64,000 nucleotides of DNA from Apis mellifera. Its lineage: Eukaryota; Arthropoda; Insecta; Hymenoptera; Apidae. The stretch is taken from positions 24,319,352-24,383,351 of the forward strand of contig NC_037638.1 of assembly GCF_003254395.2 (NCBI RefSeq). Direction: 5' to 3'. Below, in pieces: positions 24,437-35,483 of the stretch; position 1 is the first letter of the stretch, and each line of letters starts with the position of its first letter. The position numbers and the translations under genes were made by a program. The notes beneath the pieces were generated by a model that was not told the origin of the DNA, did not search any database, and saw only the letters and a list, made by a program, of their open reading frames with translations.

Positions 24437-27355
24437 ACGGTTGCGCATAAAACACGAATATACGAATCGCAGCAATTTTTATTTCCACCGACCGCCGCGG
24501 AATCGTTAAAAATATTTCGCGAATGAAACTAAAAATTAAAACACGCACCCTTTCATCCATAAAAATAACCTCAAACGTATAAACAATATCAACCACCGAC
24601 TCTCTCCTTTCTCATAATCAATTTTTTTCCTCTTCTCTCCTATCGTATCCAATCGACTCAACTCCCACGTCTCCAATACAGTTATCGAATCCAGAGAGGA
24701 AGACTCCCGGAATCGAAATCGCGAAACCAAACGAAACAATCTTCCAAAACTCTCGCGCGAATCCCGAATCTCTCTTTATTCAAATTCGCCTCCTCTCCTC
24801 CTCCCTTCGCGAGAAGGCCCGCTGACCTATTTTCTCGGAAACGCGGTTTCTCGCAAGAAAATTTAATATCTCGGCTCGCGAGAACGATTATCCCGGCCGA
24901 TAATGGAGGAACGCAGGAAGTTGGCAAAGGGGTTGGTTCGGGCGGACGCGATAATATAAATTCGGCCGGGTTAAGTTGACAAAAGTTGGCGGTGGCGTCG
25001 CGAGTAACGAGGTCCTTGGCGGAGGGGGTGGAAGGGAAAGCAAACAAATTTCGGCCGCGGCGACGTGAAATTGCAGAGGGCCGCGGAAATGACGCGTCCA
25101 TGGGGGTGGAATCGTGGAAAAGAACGGAAGCAAGAGCGGTTCACGGTCTTTCTTCTCTGAGAGATTCGAGTCTCGTATTTCGACGGTAATTTCCTGGACG
25201 GAGGGAAGCAGAGGAGATACGATACGATTCGACGGTGTTGCGCATATCGAGATATCCCTGGTCGCGCTGTTCGAGTCGGAAAATGATCGGATTCGAGACG
25301 AGGAAACGCGTGATCGATCGACGAGTGATTCGTTTACTGTTTTAATTTGATTTAAAAAATATTAAAATTTGGGAAACGAATTTGGTTGTATAGAGTCTTT
25401 TAATAAGAACGAATAGAGAATAATTCTTAAGGAGATGTAATTTTATTTTATTCTTCTTTTATTCGATAATTAAAATGGTTTGAAAATATTTTAACCGTGT
25501 GTTGATGAGGTGAAAATATCGGTTTAAAAATTGTGGTTTAATAAATCAAATGGACGATGGGAATATTTCTATCGCATTATTTTTATTGACATTTTTCATT
25601 CGCCCGATTGGCATTAGTTCTGAGTTCAGTTTTATTTAATTCGATCTCGACACGAGGATTAATTCCATTATTAAGACTTTGGTGAATTTTTTAAACTCGC
25701 TGCCATAGTTTCCTCCTCCGATCATCTTCATCCCCGAATTTTATTTTTTAATATCTTGGTCGGGAAAAATCTAGAACGTATAATTTTATACAAGAAAATT
25801 CGAAATACCCCGGTAATAATTTGATAAATTATATTTAAATCGTCGTTTCTATATAATTGACATTTTCCACTTTTCATTCCAAATTTTCTTCAATTCTCGA
25901 TCTCAAAGTAGAAAATTGCATACGTACGCGAAACTCGATAACTTTTGTTATCAACATAAATTATTATTTGATGAATTTTTTAAAAACCATCACCTCCTCG
26001 AATTTTATTTATTTATTTTTTTAATAAAACCTTCGTCGAGAGGAAAAAAATCAGTAGTACAATTTTACTCAGAGGAATCCCGAATAATATCTTCCCGTAA
26101 CAAATTATTCTTACCTCGTTCAACATCCTACAATAATAATCGTCCAAGAATATTCCTCATCGTCTGAAACATCTTTACGTTCCGCTTATCCGCCCGTGGA
26201 ATCCACCGAAAACCTGTATTCTCTATTATATAAACCGGCGAACACGGAACGGGGATATACAGAGAATCGGGATAACGAAAGCGCAACGGTTGATTGGTTA
26301 CAACAAGTGATTGATGCCATTAGAGATTCGCTAGCCCTGCCTCGTTTCACGAATTATCTATGCGCATTGTGCGCGTTGTTTGGACATTGGCGAATCGCTG
26401 TTTGCTCTTGGGACGTATTGATGCCCGGCGGGGAGGGGGAGGGAAGGGCCCAACGTCGGCCCTCTACTTCGAGGCTATCGTCTCATCAGCATATCGAGCG
26501 TTCGCGCATAATCTCGGTTTGATTACGGGAGGGGAAAGATAGCCGGGGATACAATTGCGCGTAATTGCGATACGACCGGATTAATTTTACCCCCGCTTTC
26601 CCTCGAAGGAGAATATCCACTTTCCTTCGTCTTTTCTCGCTGTTTTATTTCTGTATCGAGAATTTATAGTTTTTCTTTAAATACGGAAACGGGCAAGTAA
26701 TTTCGAAATTCGAAAGATCGGATCAATTCATCCTCGCGTGACGATTTAAATTATTATTATTATTAATATTAATCTGTTTTATCGGGAGGAAATGTAAATG
26801 TTTGAACTTAATCGAATTATTATTTTTGTCTCAGTTGTTCGACAGGAGAATTGAAATTGCCGGGAACGAACGGATTTGCTTGACGCGAAGATTAATTAAT
26901 TATTATAATAAACGGCCAATTAAACGTTTTAATCGTAATGGATTTCTCGAATCGAGATTTTTACATTAGATTTTTCAACTCGATCTCTCAATCGATCTTT
27001 TCCCTTTCGTATTCTTTTCTCCTCTAAAAGTCTTCTTCGGTCGATCTCTTTTCTTTTCTTTTCTTTTCTTTCTTATTCTTTTTGGAAATATTTGGTTTCT
27101 TCCCTTCCCTCCCTCCCCCGGTCATGTCGGGTGAAAATGATTTTCATTTATTCGGTATTATTCATAGAGGGGGCGTTGAATATTCAGGGCAGCTTTCAGG
27201 GAATAAAAATGAAGATCCAATAATAGGGTAGGGGAAAGAGCGGGGCAAGAGGAAATTCCGTGATAAATTTTCTATATAAATTTTCCGTGTAAGTAAACGA
27301 AGATCATTTTGGATTATACTGCAACTAACCCCCCACTCCTTCTCTCTTTTTGGAG

Positions 27356-27469
27356 TGGACGGAACTCGGATTAATCGAGCATGCTAATGCAGCGACGAAG
27401 CTGAGCCGGCCCAAAGTGTTTGAAAAGAGCAATATGGGGGAATATATTAGCGAACGTGGTATTTCATAA
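27356..27469 (+). CDS. Possible exon fragment, hypothetical 37 aa
   Basis: A pyrimidine-rich tract (ACTCCTTCTCTCTTTTTGG) ends in AG at 27355. The frame that follows is open for 37 codons before TAA. It includes LGLIEHANAATKLSRPKV and SNMGEYISERG, a varied sequence without simple repeats. A CAG then GTAGGG donor-like site occurs later, near 27519. The segment also contains ATGCTAAT, an octamer-like POU word, so it could instead be a conserved non-coding element. No family is recognised. Confidence 0.2.
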   Translation, partial: WTELGLIEHANAATKLSRPKVFEKSNMGEYISERGIS

Positions 27470-28450
27470 ACCAGCTTTATAATCCGAGTCGTATCGGGGA
27501 AAAGTTATATCTATGACAGGTAGGGAGGGAATATTGCGACCTTTCTTTCAAATTTTTCAACAACCTCTCCAAGAAAGAGACGATCGAAGTTTGTTATTAA
27601 CCCTTTCTTCAGGGATTGTTCCTCTTTTTTTTTGCAAGATTAGATAGTAGATTAATGTTTTTCTTCCCGAATATTTTGTTTTTTTCGATCGTGAAAGGTT
27701 GAATTTATAATTTACAATTTGGAAAATAAAATATAATATCTTTTTAATTATTTTCAAAGCTTTTACGGTTTCTTTTAAATCTTTCCGATTCTACTTAACG
27801 ATTTTTTTTTACGGAGTATTCTTGGTGGAGTGAAAAGAGGCGAAGAAAAAAATTTTTTTCCCTACGTCATGGTCATAGTTTTTCAGAAGGATCGGGACTC
27901 GACAACATTCGCGGATAACCTCAAAAATTGGATTATTCGAGGATTCGAAAGGTTCGCGAACGCGGCGTTGAAATATATAGAGTGGTTCGGTTTCACAGTG
28001 ACACGCATTAAAAAAAAAAAAAAAAGGAAAAAAAAAAGCCAAAGCAGAATTATTTGACAAGCTGAAAAATGCAACGGATAACGTACGATATCCTTTTTTT
28101 TTTCTTTCTCTCTCTCTTTTTTTTTTCGATTCGAAACGCGGGAAGCTTCACCATTTTACCTATTTCCACCGTAACCGTTGCCGAGGCACGCGTATAAATT
28201 TCCCCGTTTATCAATTAAACGCCTAACGATATCGAATTTGTACGTTATCGAATAGCACTTTGGTTGCCACGAGTAACGACAGGCAAATTTTCCCTCGCCT
28301 CGAATCGAAGGTGCTTGTTAACCCTAGTTTTCGCAACTTGATGTATTCAATTGATACAACGTGACGAAACGTCGATAAATGAATGGAATGACAAATAATT
28401 ATTTTTGCCGATCATTTTATTGAAAACGGAGAAACGAACAAGGGACAAGA

Positions 28451-28791
28451 TTACTCTCATTTTTTCGAAGACGTCTCTCTCTTTTTCTTATTCAAAGCTG
28501 TATACGTTTAGCCTGTCAAATTGTACAACGAATAACTGTACAAGAATTGCGCGACAATTATAAAAAGCAAAATTTCAATTACTCTCATTTTTCGAGGATG
28601 TCCCTCTTTTTCTTATTCAAAGTTATATAGCCTGTCAAATTGTACAACGAATAATTGTACAAGAATTATAGAAAGCAACGAGTCAAAGTTTCAATTAATC
28701 TCATTTTTCGAGGATGTCCCTCTTTTTCTTATTCAAATCTATATACCTATTTAACATTCGATTTTATTATTGTACAATGAATGTATAATGA
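28451..28791 (+). repeat. Three-copy tandem array with palindrome
   Basis: Copies begin at about 28451, 28579 and 28695 with TTACTCTCATTTTT or TTAATCTCATTTTT, followed by CGAGGATGTCCCTCTTTTTC or a close variant. Copies 1 and 2 continue with CCTGTCAAATTGTACAACG and GTACAAGAATT; copy 3 diverges. The spacing is 128 and 116 bp. Copies 1 and 2 each hold two palindromic TTGTACAA or TGTACAA words about 15 bp apart, able to form a small hairpin. Confidence 0.9.
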
Positions 28792-29794
28792 TCGAATTGA
28801 TTGAATTTCGATCGACGAATCTTTAAAATTAGTTCTCTCCGTAAGAATCGTAATCTAAAATTAATTTCTATTCTAAAATTGACATTTCATTATTGCCACC
28901 ACGAATTCGCTTATATCACAGTAACTTAACGGTAGATAAAGTTTAATCCTTTCCTAAGATTTACTCGATACTACGTTGGGAACAAAGTTTTATATACGTT
29001 TGGAACCGCTTAAACATGCGAACACGTCCACCATCCAGTCTCAGAATTAACCTTTTCGAGTTGCGCAACTTCCCACTGAATATTGACACTGAACTTCAAG
29101 TTCTCAAATTACTCGATTCCCCCCACATTCCAACTTCCAATCACCAGAATGTCTAACTGCCTCCGAGCTTTTACCGATCAACCCCTCCCTCCCACACCGC
29201 ACAATGGAATCCCTCTTTACTTTCCCGCTCCTAACGACTATCTTCCAGGAGGCTCCAGACCAGCGTTGCTCCAATTGTTCTCCCCCTATTCTTGTCATTC
29301 TTGTTGGATTGATCGATTGACGGTTGAAACCGACTTTCGCGATTAAACATCTCGGGGCTCAACAGTTTGCGAGCAGAAGGAGCCTCGTATCATATCCACA
29401 CAGCTGATTCCTGTTTTCTTCCTTCCCTTTCTTCAAACCTTTCGAAAAAATCTCCTTCAATTAACAGGATTCTTTGAATTTTTATTCGATAAAAGTATAA
29501 AGTTTAAGGGAGAAAATTTCTAATTCTAATTTTGGATGATGAAGCATAAAATTTATTCATTTTGAAAAACAAGACTATTATTTACTGTAATTTGATGTAT
29601 ATCACGTAAAATGTATAACAATTACAACATAATGAATTTATTATCATTATATATTGTGATAGATACTTGGTTTTATCAGGGGTAAAAGGAAATGCAAGAT
29701 CGATAAATCTCTCCAAATTTCCGATCACTTCCCTATTACCATTTCCTCTCCTCCTGGAATTTTTCTATGAGACACGATTTATTGGCAAAGATTA
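28792..29794. other. AT-rich unique spacer
   Basis: No gene or repeat array was seen. An AATAAA on the minus strand (complement of TTTATT at 29778-29783) lies just beyond the stop codon of the open frame at 29795-30136. Confidence 0.5.
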
Positions 29795-30136
29795 TCAAAA
29801 ATCCGATATGAAAAATCCACCCTCCGATTCGCGTACACGTTCGGCAGCGTCACGCGACTCTTTGAACGTGGGCGAGGATCGATCAAACACCCCTGGTGAT
29901 CGCGACAGGACCTCGGCCCTGCACCGGTGGCCGCGAGCACCGCACCTGCGTTTGCCACGTAGACAATATTTCCTTTGTGCGCCGGGCGCCCACACCCCCC
30001 AAGTCACGCGCCAACACGTAGGGACCCGTTCATAGGAGGGAGCGTATTGTCGCGGTGCCAAGCGCAGGTGTGCGAGTTTTTCGAGGCTTGGATATTCCCC
30101 CGACGTGTAAAAGGCGAGAGTTATCGCATCGAGGAG
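29795..30136 (-). CDS. Open frame in GC-rich island, hypothetical
   Basis: On the minus strand the frame is open for about 113 codons between TAG (near 30137) and TGA at 29797-29795. It reads LLDAITLAFYTSGEYPSL early and FKESRDAAERVRESEGG near the end, with GC-ending codons. There is no ATG in its first part. Further upstream on this strand a very good acceptor (TTCTTCTTCTTCTCTTTCTC, then CCTCCACCGCAG) opens an exon at 30194, but an in-frame TAG lies between it and this frame. An AATAAA follows about 15 bases after the stop. The plus strand is open here too (frame 29975-30250), which is a warning that CpG-rich composition, not selection, may keep stops away. Confidence 0.2.
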   Translation of the reverse strand, partial: LLDAITLAFYTSGEYPSLEKLAHLRLAPRQYAPSYERVPTCWRVTWGVWAPGAQRKYCLRGKRRCGARGHRCRAEVLSRSPGVFDRSSPTFKESRDAAERVRESEGGFFISDF

Positions 30137-30300
30137 CTACGCCGGGCTTCTCGTATCATTCGTCCCTACGATCCCTCGTCGATCCCGTTTAGATCTGCGG
30201 TGGAGGGAGAAAGAGAAGAAGAAGAAAAAAGACAGGTCGATCGATCGTGAACGTGTACATATTACGCGCACAGGATTGTAAAGTTTCACGTGAAAAAAAC

Positions 30301-30317
30301 GGGGAGGGGGGGAGGGG
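30301..30317 (+). other. G-quadruplex-prone tract
   Basis: GGGGAGGGGGGGAGGGG provides four G runs with one-base loops. Confidence 0.6.
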
Positions 30318-30331
30318 CCGATATCTGGCAC

Positions 30332-32178
30332 ACGGACAGGTTGCGTTTTTCACCACCACCACCACGGCCCCATTGAAAGAGCAGACTTTTCGCGATTATA
30401 CGCGAAGACACAAAGGAGTTTGCTTTACAGTTTGATATGCTCTGCCCGTTGGATAAATCCGAGTATTTTCGCAGCTAGAGTCGCACGAGTTTCGTCGTCC
30501 TCTCTCTTTCTCTATCATCCGGCTTCCTCCTCCACCGGTTCTGTGTGTTCTGGTCTGTTTACAGACATTGTGACCGATGTTTCTCGTGAAAATCCGGGAA
30601 AGTTTCGCCCGCAATTGCCTGCCCCCGGATTCCCAATCCTTCCACAAGGTTGGTAGGCTGATGAATTAGTTAAAGCCTCTGCTCGCATATTTTTCGCCTT
30701 GTTACATCCCCCTTCCCTATAAATTCGTTTGTCTATAAATTGTGAATACGGAGTTGTAAGAAAAATGTTGTGCTCTTCTCCTGTTTGCTTAGAAACGTTT
30801 GAACTCCCTTCTTGGACGAGGATATCTCAGGATGTGAGACGACGACTTTGATGACTTGTTTGATTTTGAACGACGTTGCTTCGTATAATAATAAAATTTG
30901 ATCTTGGAAAATTATTGGATCGGATTGATCGAATATATATAGGAATATAGCTCTTATTGTTCGTATAGATAGAGTTCGAAATTTGTATCGTACGATAATT
31001 TATCTTGATCTTCGTTTGATTCGTTTATTTTTTCTTCTTCTTCTTCTTCTCGATCGTAATCGAATTTCACGAGTAGGAGATAATAAATTTTCCCGGGGGG
31101 CGAAAAAATTCTAAATTCCACGCAAATAAAACGGGAGAACGTGGAGATTTTACAAGTAAATTACGAGTCATCCGATTATCCGATTTCGGTAAAATTCTAA
31201 AATTTATAACTTGCGACTTATCGATCGGATAATATCAAGGGATGGATAAATTATTGCGCAAAAATGGAACGAATTGCACGTTCCAAAAAACCCTCCCCTT
31301 GCATTATTTATTACTTTCGTACTTCCTTTCGTACGAAACAGAAAGAATTCGACGTTCATTTTATTTACAGTTGTATCCCATTCCCTGGTAAAAAAAATTA
31401 TAAAAATCGTAGACGAATTCCAATCAATTTTACGTATAGAGCGTATATACTTAAAATGCGCGCAAATAATAACTAAATCGTCGCTTGGAAACCTTTATAA
31501 AAGGGCGTTGAATAAATTCAATTACGCAAATTGATCCGTCGAATTGTAGTCGCTGGAAAGAGGGAGGGAGGGAGGAGGGGGCTACAATACCCCCTTTATC
31601 CCCTTTTCCATTTATTGCGATCTTCGTCTATCAATCGTCATACCGTCAATAATGACCGTACGTGTATTTAATTTAAATGATATATATATATATATATGTA
31701 TGAATAAGAATGTAAGAATATGGAGCGGAGTAACTGCGCGCAAAGTGGTTGAAAATCGTGGAAAAATCTAGGAAGGGAGCGGAGAGGGAGAGGGAGGGAG
31801 AGAGGAAGGGAAGAAAAAAGGGAGGGGAAAAAAAAAAGAGGGAAGAGGCAAACACTTGCGTGCGCCTGTGGTATTGATTTCACGCAACGGGCCACGCGAA
31901 CTCTGCGCCTGTTTCAGGTCAACGATACAAAAGTGGTGTTTTAAGTGGACGGTTGGAAGGAAAGCTCGAAGAAGGAGTATAATAATATCGATGTTATTAT
32001 CAGAGCCATTGTATTATTTGCGTATTATTTCGTTTCTCCAATTGTTTCGCGGAGTTATATTTTTTAAGGGGGAAAAATTCTTTTATTTATCGACTATTCG
32101 ATTCTCCTTTGGTTTAAATAATGTATCAAAATTTGAAAAAATTCGATTAGTAATTTATAAATAATTTGATCCGAGTAT

Positions 32179-32211
<33 letters not shown>

Positions 32212-33312
32212 CTTTTGTGGAACGTACAGAAGAAACACGGTAGGAGCGTTGATCTGGGTCGAGGATCAATGTTACGTTTTTCTTTTCGTCAATTTGTATC
32301 GTTTTGAATCTTGTTTTTTAATATTTCTATCGGCGGGAGAGGAGGGGAGGAAAAGTGATTGCAAATATTTACCCGGCACTTTTTTTCGCTTCCTTCTCGG
32401 TGTAATTTTATTTAAAGTTTGGAAGAAAGTCGAGGTAAATATTCAAGTTTTTACCTCGTATTGATAAATCTTTTTCCGAGTTAAGGTTAGGTTCTTTTGT
32501 TCGAGCCACGTATCTATTACCTTACGATACGAGTTTTCCGTAACTTGGTATAAATAGTATACAAATTGAGAATTTGAAAATCCGTTAAGAATTTTTCTTT
32601 CTAAAGTAAGTATTTGTATTTCCAGTAATTTCACTATTATTATTAATTCACCGTTCCAATATATAACAAGTTGGTTATACTTTCGACATTTTTTTTTTTT
32701 TTTATATCGTTAACGTGAAAATTCTTTTTATTTTCTTTTCATTATTTGGATAATATTATTGTTCCAGCGGTAAATGAATTTTTACGCTTTTCGTTGAAAC
32801 CATCATACGTCGTATAAATATCCCACCTTTATCCGGACAAAACGTGATAAAATGGAAGTGAAACGAGAGGGGAGGGGGGAGAGGGGCATTCCATTACATT
32901 AAGATAAATTCTCTTTATAAACATTTAAAATTGTTTCCCTCCTTTATTAATTAATATTATCTCACCGAGCGTAGAGAATTTCAGCTAAAAAACACGTTAA
33001 TTATTTCATTCTTTGAAAATTATACGCGCGATATATAACATTTTCTTCGTTCGAATATATATCTTTTTTTTCTTTTTTTTTTTTTATTAATAAAGCTTAA
33101 AATTTCATAATAAGTATATTCCACTCTACTCGTATTCAAAAATATATTAATATATTAATCGATCCCCGAATAAATTAAAAGACAAAAGAAGAAAAAAAAG
33201 AAATACAAAAAAAACTGTGATAATAATGACAACACTATGAGCACGAGTTGAATCAGCGTTTGACAAGAACGAGCGGAGGTCATAAAATCGCGCGCGCGTT
33301 TGGTTCAAATCC
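30332..33312. other. Non-coding stretch with simple repeats
   Basis: It holds a CAC tract at about 30352-30365, CTT repeats near 31033-31051, a TA tract at 31681-31697, a GGGA-rich patch at 31774-31850 and CTTTT repeats at about 32182-32203. No gene or RNA was recognised. Confidence 0.55.
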
Positions 33313-33324
33313 AAAATGGCCGCC
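33313..33324 (+). promoter_or_regulatory. YY1/Pho-type motif
   Basis: AAAATGGCCGCC matches the YY1/Pleiohomeotic consensus (core GCCAT on the other strand) very closely. A TAATTA homeodomain-type word lies about 45 bases downstream. A role in a Polycomb response element or enhancer is inference. Confidence 0.25.
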
Positions 33325-33470
33325 AGCCCGGTGGTATAGAAGAGCATAATCCCCGAGCTTTTAGCGCTAATTAAGAATCTTTGAACGAGGGCATCTTTCG
33401 AATAAAATTTCGCCCTGATTATATATGATATTTATTCGAATCAATTCGAATAAATTCAACCACCGGCTTA

Positions 33471-33875
33471 TTAAGAGCCGTGGAGGATTTTGTTGCTCTC
33501 CCCTCCCCTTCCAAGCTTGTTGGAAACACCGATCTGTGTGTGTGATGATACACGCTGCAAGCTGAAACGTTGAAAGTATGCGGCGAAATGGTAGCCGAAG
33601 AGATGTACGGGCGTCAGGGGTTGAACTATTGCAAAGTAGCTGCTTTGTACTCTCAGGTGTTCGAGGCACGTTGTTGGAAAAGGAATACCAATATGGCCAT
33701 CGTCTGAAACGAGGAGCACACCCGGGGAATACTGGGCTAAGGCCTTTGAGGGGAGTATGAGCTGAAATGTGTTTATGCTGTGTACTGAGGGGGAGGGCAG
33801 GTCAAAGAGTTTGATCGTTTTCCTCTGAATCACACCAGGGACGACTTCGTTTCTCTCTCTCTCTGTTTTACACAC
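33471..33875 (-). CDS. Open frame through unique DNA, hypothetical 134 codons
   Basis: The minus-strand frame is open from about 33875 to TAA at 33473-33471. It has a varied residue mix unlike its neighbours: LPSPSVHSINTFQLILPSK, then YSPGVLLVSDDGHIGIPF, then VHLFGYHFAAYFQRFS. There is no internal ATG, so if it is real it is an internal or terminal exon. A plausible acceptor inside it (GTGCTCCTCGTTTCAG at about 33703) would give a 76-codon terminal exon. The plus strand also holds a shorter frame (33578-33760). No domain is recognised. An old transposon fragment or a transcribed non-coding exon are alternatives. Confidence 0.25.
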   Translation of the reverse strand: MCKTERERNEVVPGVIQRKTIKLFDLPSPSVHSINTFQLILPSKALAQYSPGVLLVSDDGHIGIPFPTTCLEHLRVQSSYFAIVQPLTPVHLFGYHFAAYFQRFSLQRVSSHTQIGVSNKLGRGGESNKILHGS

Positions 33876-33907
33876 TGTTTTGTCGTCGCTGTGTTATCTT
33901 TTTTTTT

Positions 33908-35128
33908 ACGACAGAGAGAGAGAGAGAGAGGCAGATACAAATTTTCGGATAAAAATCTTTGAAACCCTATTGTTTCGCGTATATTTTTAGATTCGCTATT
34001 TCCTCGGGCGTTCGTCTTTTGTATACAAAAAAAAAAAAAAAAAAGAAAAAGAAAAACAGGTCCCAGGACGGATGACACAGCAAGTTATTCTCCGCAACGA
34101 GAAGCTTCGAGGGCTTTCAGAATGGTCATTCAGTTGTGTCACCATGGGACATGGAAATGGAAAGCGACAGACGCTTGAGGGTGCGATAAATTAGACTGGA
34201 GGAAGGAAGAAGGGTAGAGGATCAACTGTTTTGCGACTGTGATTACAGGATTGAAATCTAATTTTTCCTCCTCGCTTGATCCGTGCGTGTCAAAGCATGA
34301 TCCACGTATTTAAGCAATAAGAAGAATGGAGAATTTTCTATTTTTTCGGGGTATATTAAATTTACGCGAGAAATATTAAATTTTAACTCGGATTAAAAAT
34401 TTTTCGTTTCAATCGTCGATAGTCATTTTATTGGACGCGCTCGATTGGAAATTAAGTGTGCACGTCTAATCGACGAATCTCCAAAGGAAGATTCCATTTC
34501 GTTTTCCAAGGAAGTTTAAGTTTGAAATAAAAAAAAAAAAAAAAAAATTGTATTCTTTTTCTTCCTTCCAATTCGATTTCGTTTATATAGAACCACCTCC
34601 GCAATTTTTTACCTTCACCTTAATGTTTTAAAAAATCGAAATGTAATTACGCGTCCTCTCTCATTGTCTCGTCTTTATAATTCACTTCTTATTACAAGTA
34701 TAACAAAGAGAGAAAGGGAGAGAGAGAGCGTAATCGCGAAAGAAAAATCTCATTCCAGATTAAACGCAAATAATTCGAAATAACTCGAGAGACCAAGAAA
34801 ATTCGTCTTTATATTCTTTCTCTGGATACATTTTTTAACACTCGATTTTTTAACAAGATTCCCCTCTCAATTTCCATTTACACGAACATTTTTACGATTG
34901 ATCGACCGCCTATTTTTATACAACAAATATAATTGAAAATATCTTTGATGACTGAAAACAATAATTTTTTATTTAATTTCGAAAAAAAAATCTTCGTTTG
35001 AGAAATTACTTTCATTGTATTCAAAAAAAACTTTCAATTTTTTACCACTCTCAGTATCCACGATTCGTGGGATGGAAAGATACACAAGAATTTACGATTA
35101 CCTCGTGATCGTTTCTACGAAGTCTTAC
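33908..35128. other. Unique AT-rich spacer with GA and poly-A tracts
   Basis: It has a GA tract at about 33912-33930 and A runs at 34028-34044 and 34531-34547. The patch 34080-34260 is GC-richer and non-repetitive but without a useful frame. Confidence 0.5.
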
Positions 35129-35187
35129 CTCGTTAATCCCAGAAAGAATTCGGGAGGGATCGATATTCTCGCGACAAAATGAATCAT
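35129..35187 (-). CDS. Candidate minus-strand first coding exon
   Basis: Minus strand: the ATG at 35187-35185 is followed by 18 open codons (IHFVARISIPPEFFLGLT) and then AG directly before GTAAGA at 35128, a strong donor. The exon would end in phase 2. I cannot identify the downstream exon; the open frame at 33.5-33.9 kb on the same strand starts in a different phase at its best acceptor. Chance is possible because the peptide is short. Confidence 0.2.
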
Positions 35188-35210
35188 CGTTGAGGCTCGG
35201 CCGCGCAGCG

Positions 35211-35246
35211 TATATATACCACACGCTCTATCGATACTCTCATCTA
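35211..35246 (+). promoter_or_regulatory. Candidate core promoter (TATA + Inr)
   Basis: TATATATA at 35211-35218 is preceded by a GC-rich GGCCGCGCAGCG. An initiator-like TCATCT has its A at 35242, exactly 31 bases after the first T, the canonical TATA-to-start distance in arthropods. A second perfect initiator word, TTCAGTTG, lies at 35278-35285. Downstream sequence to about 35480 is unique and includes a GAC tract. No long frame follows, so any transcript would be spliced or non-coding. Confidence 0.35.
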
Positions 35247-35314
35247 CTTGTTAAAGAGAAGGGTTAGAGTGGCGCAGTTCAGTTGAGAGGACTGCAGCTA
35301 TCATCCTTTCGAAA

Positions 35315-35346
35315 CGACGACGACAACGACGACGACGACGACGACA
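35315..35346 (+). repeat. (GAC)n microsatellite
   Basis: About ten GAC units with one interruption, just downstream of the promoter candidate and so possibly in a 5-prime leader. Confidence 0.85.
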
Positions 35347-35483
35347 CGACTACGGCCATTAGACTAATTACGGATAAACAGCTGCGCCGTGTATTGTCTC
35401 TATATAGCTTGATCGAAGCACATCCAAGCACCCGTCCATTCGAGAAGTATATTAAAATGGTGGTTCAAGCTTCGTTATAATAA

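Larger units (their letters stand above)
22663..28449. other. AT-rich stretch with microsatellites, no gene supported
   Basis: It has a CT tract at 23653-23679, an A31 run at 24405-24435 and CTTTT repeats near 27046-27070. GC-richer unique patches lie at 24.8-25.3 kb and 26.2-26.5 kb. They have open frames on both strands but no splice or domain evidence. Confidence 0.55.
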
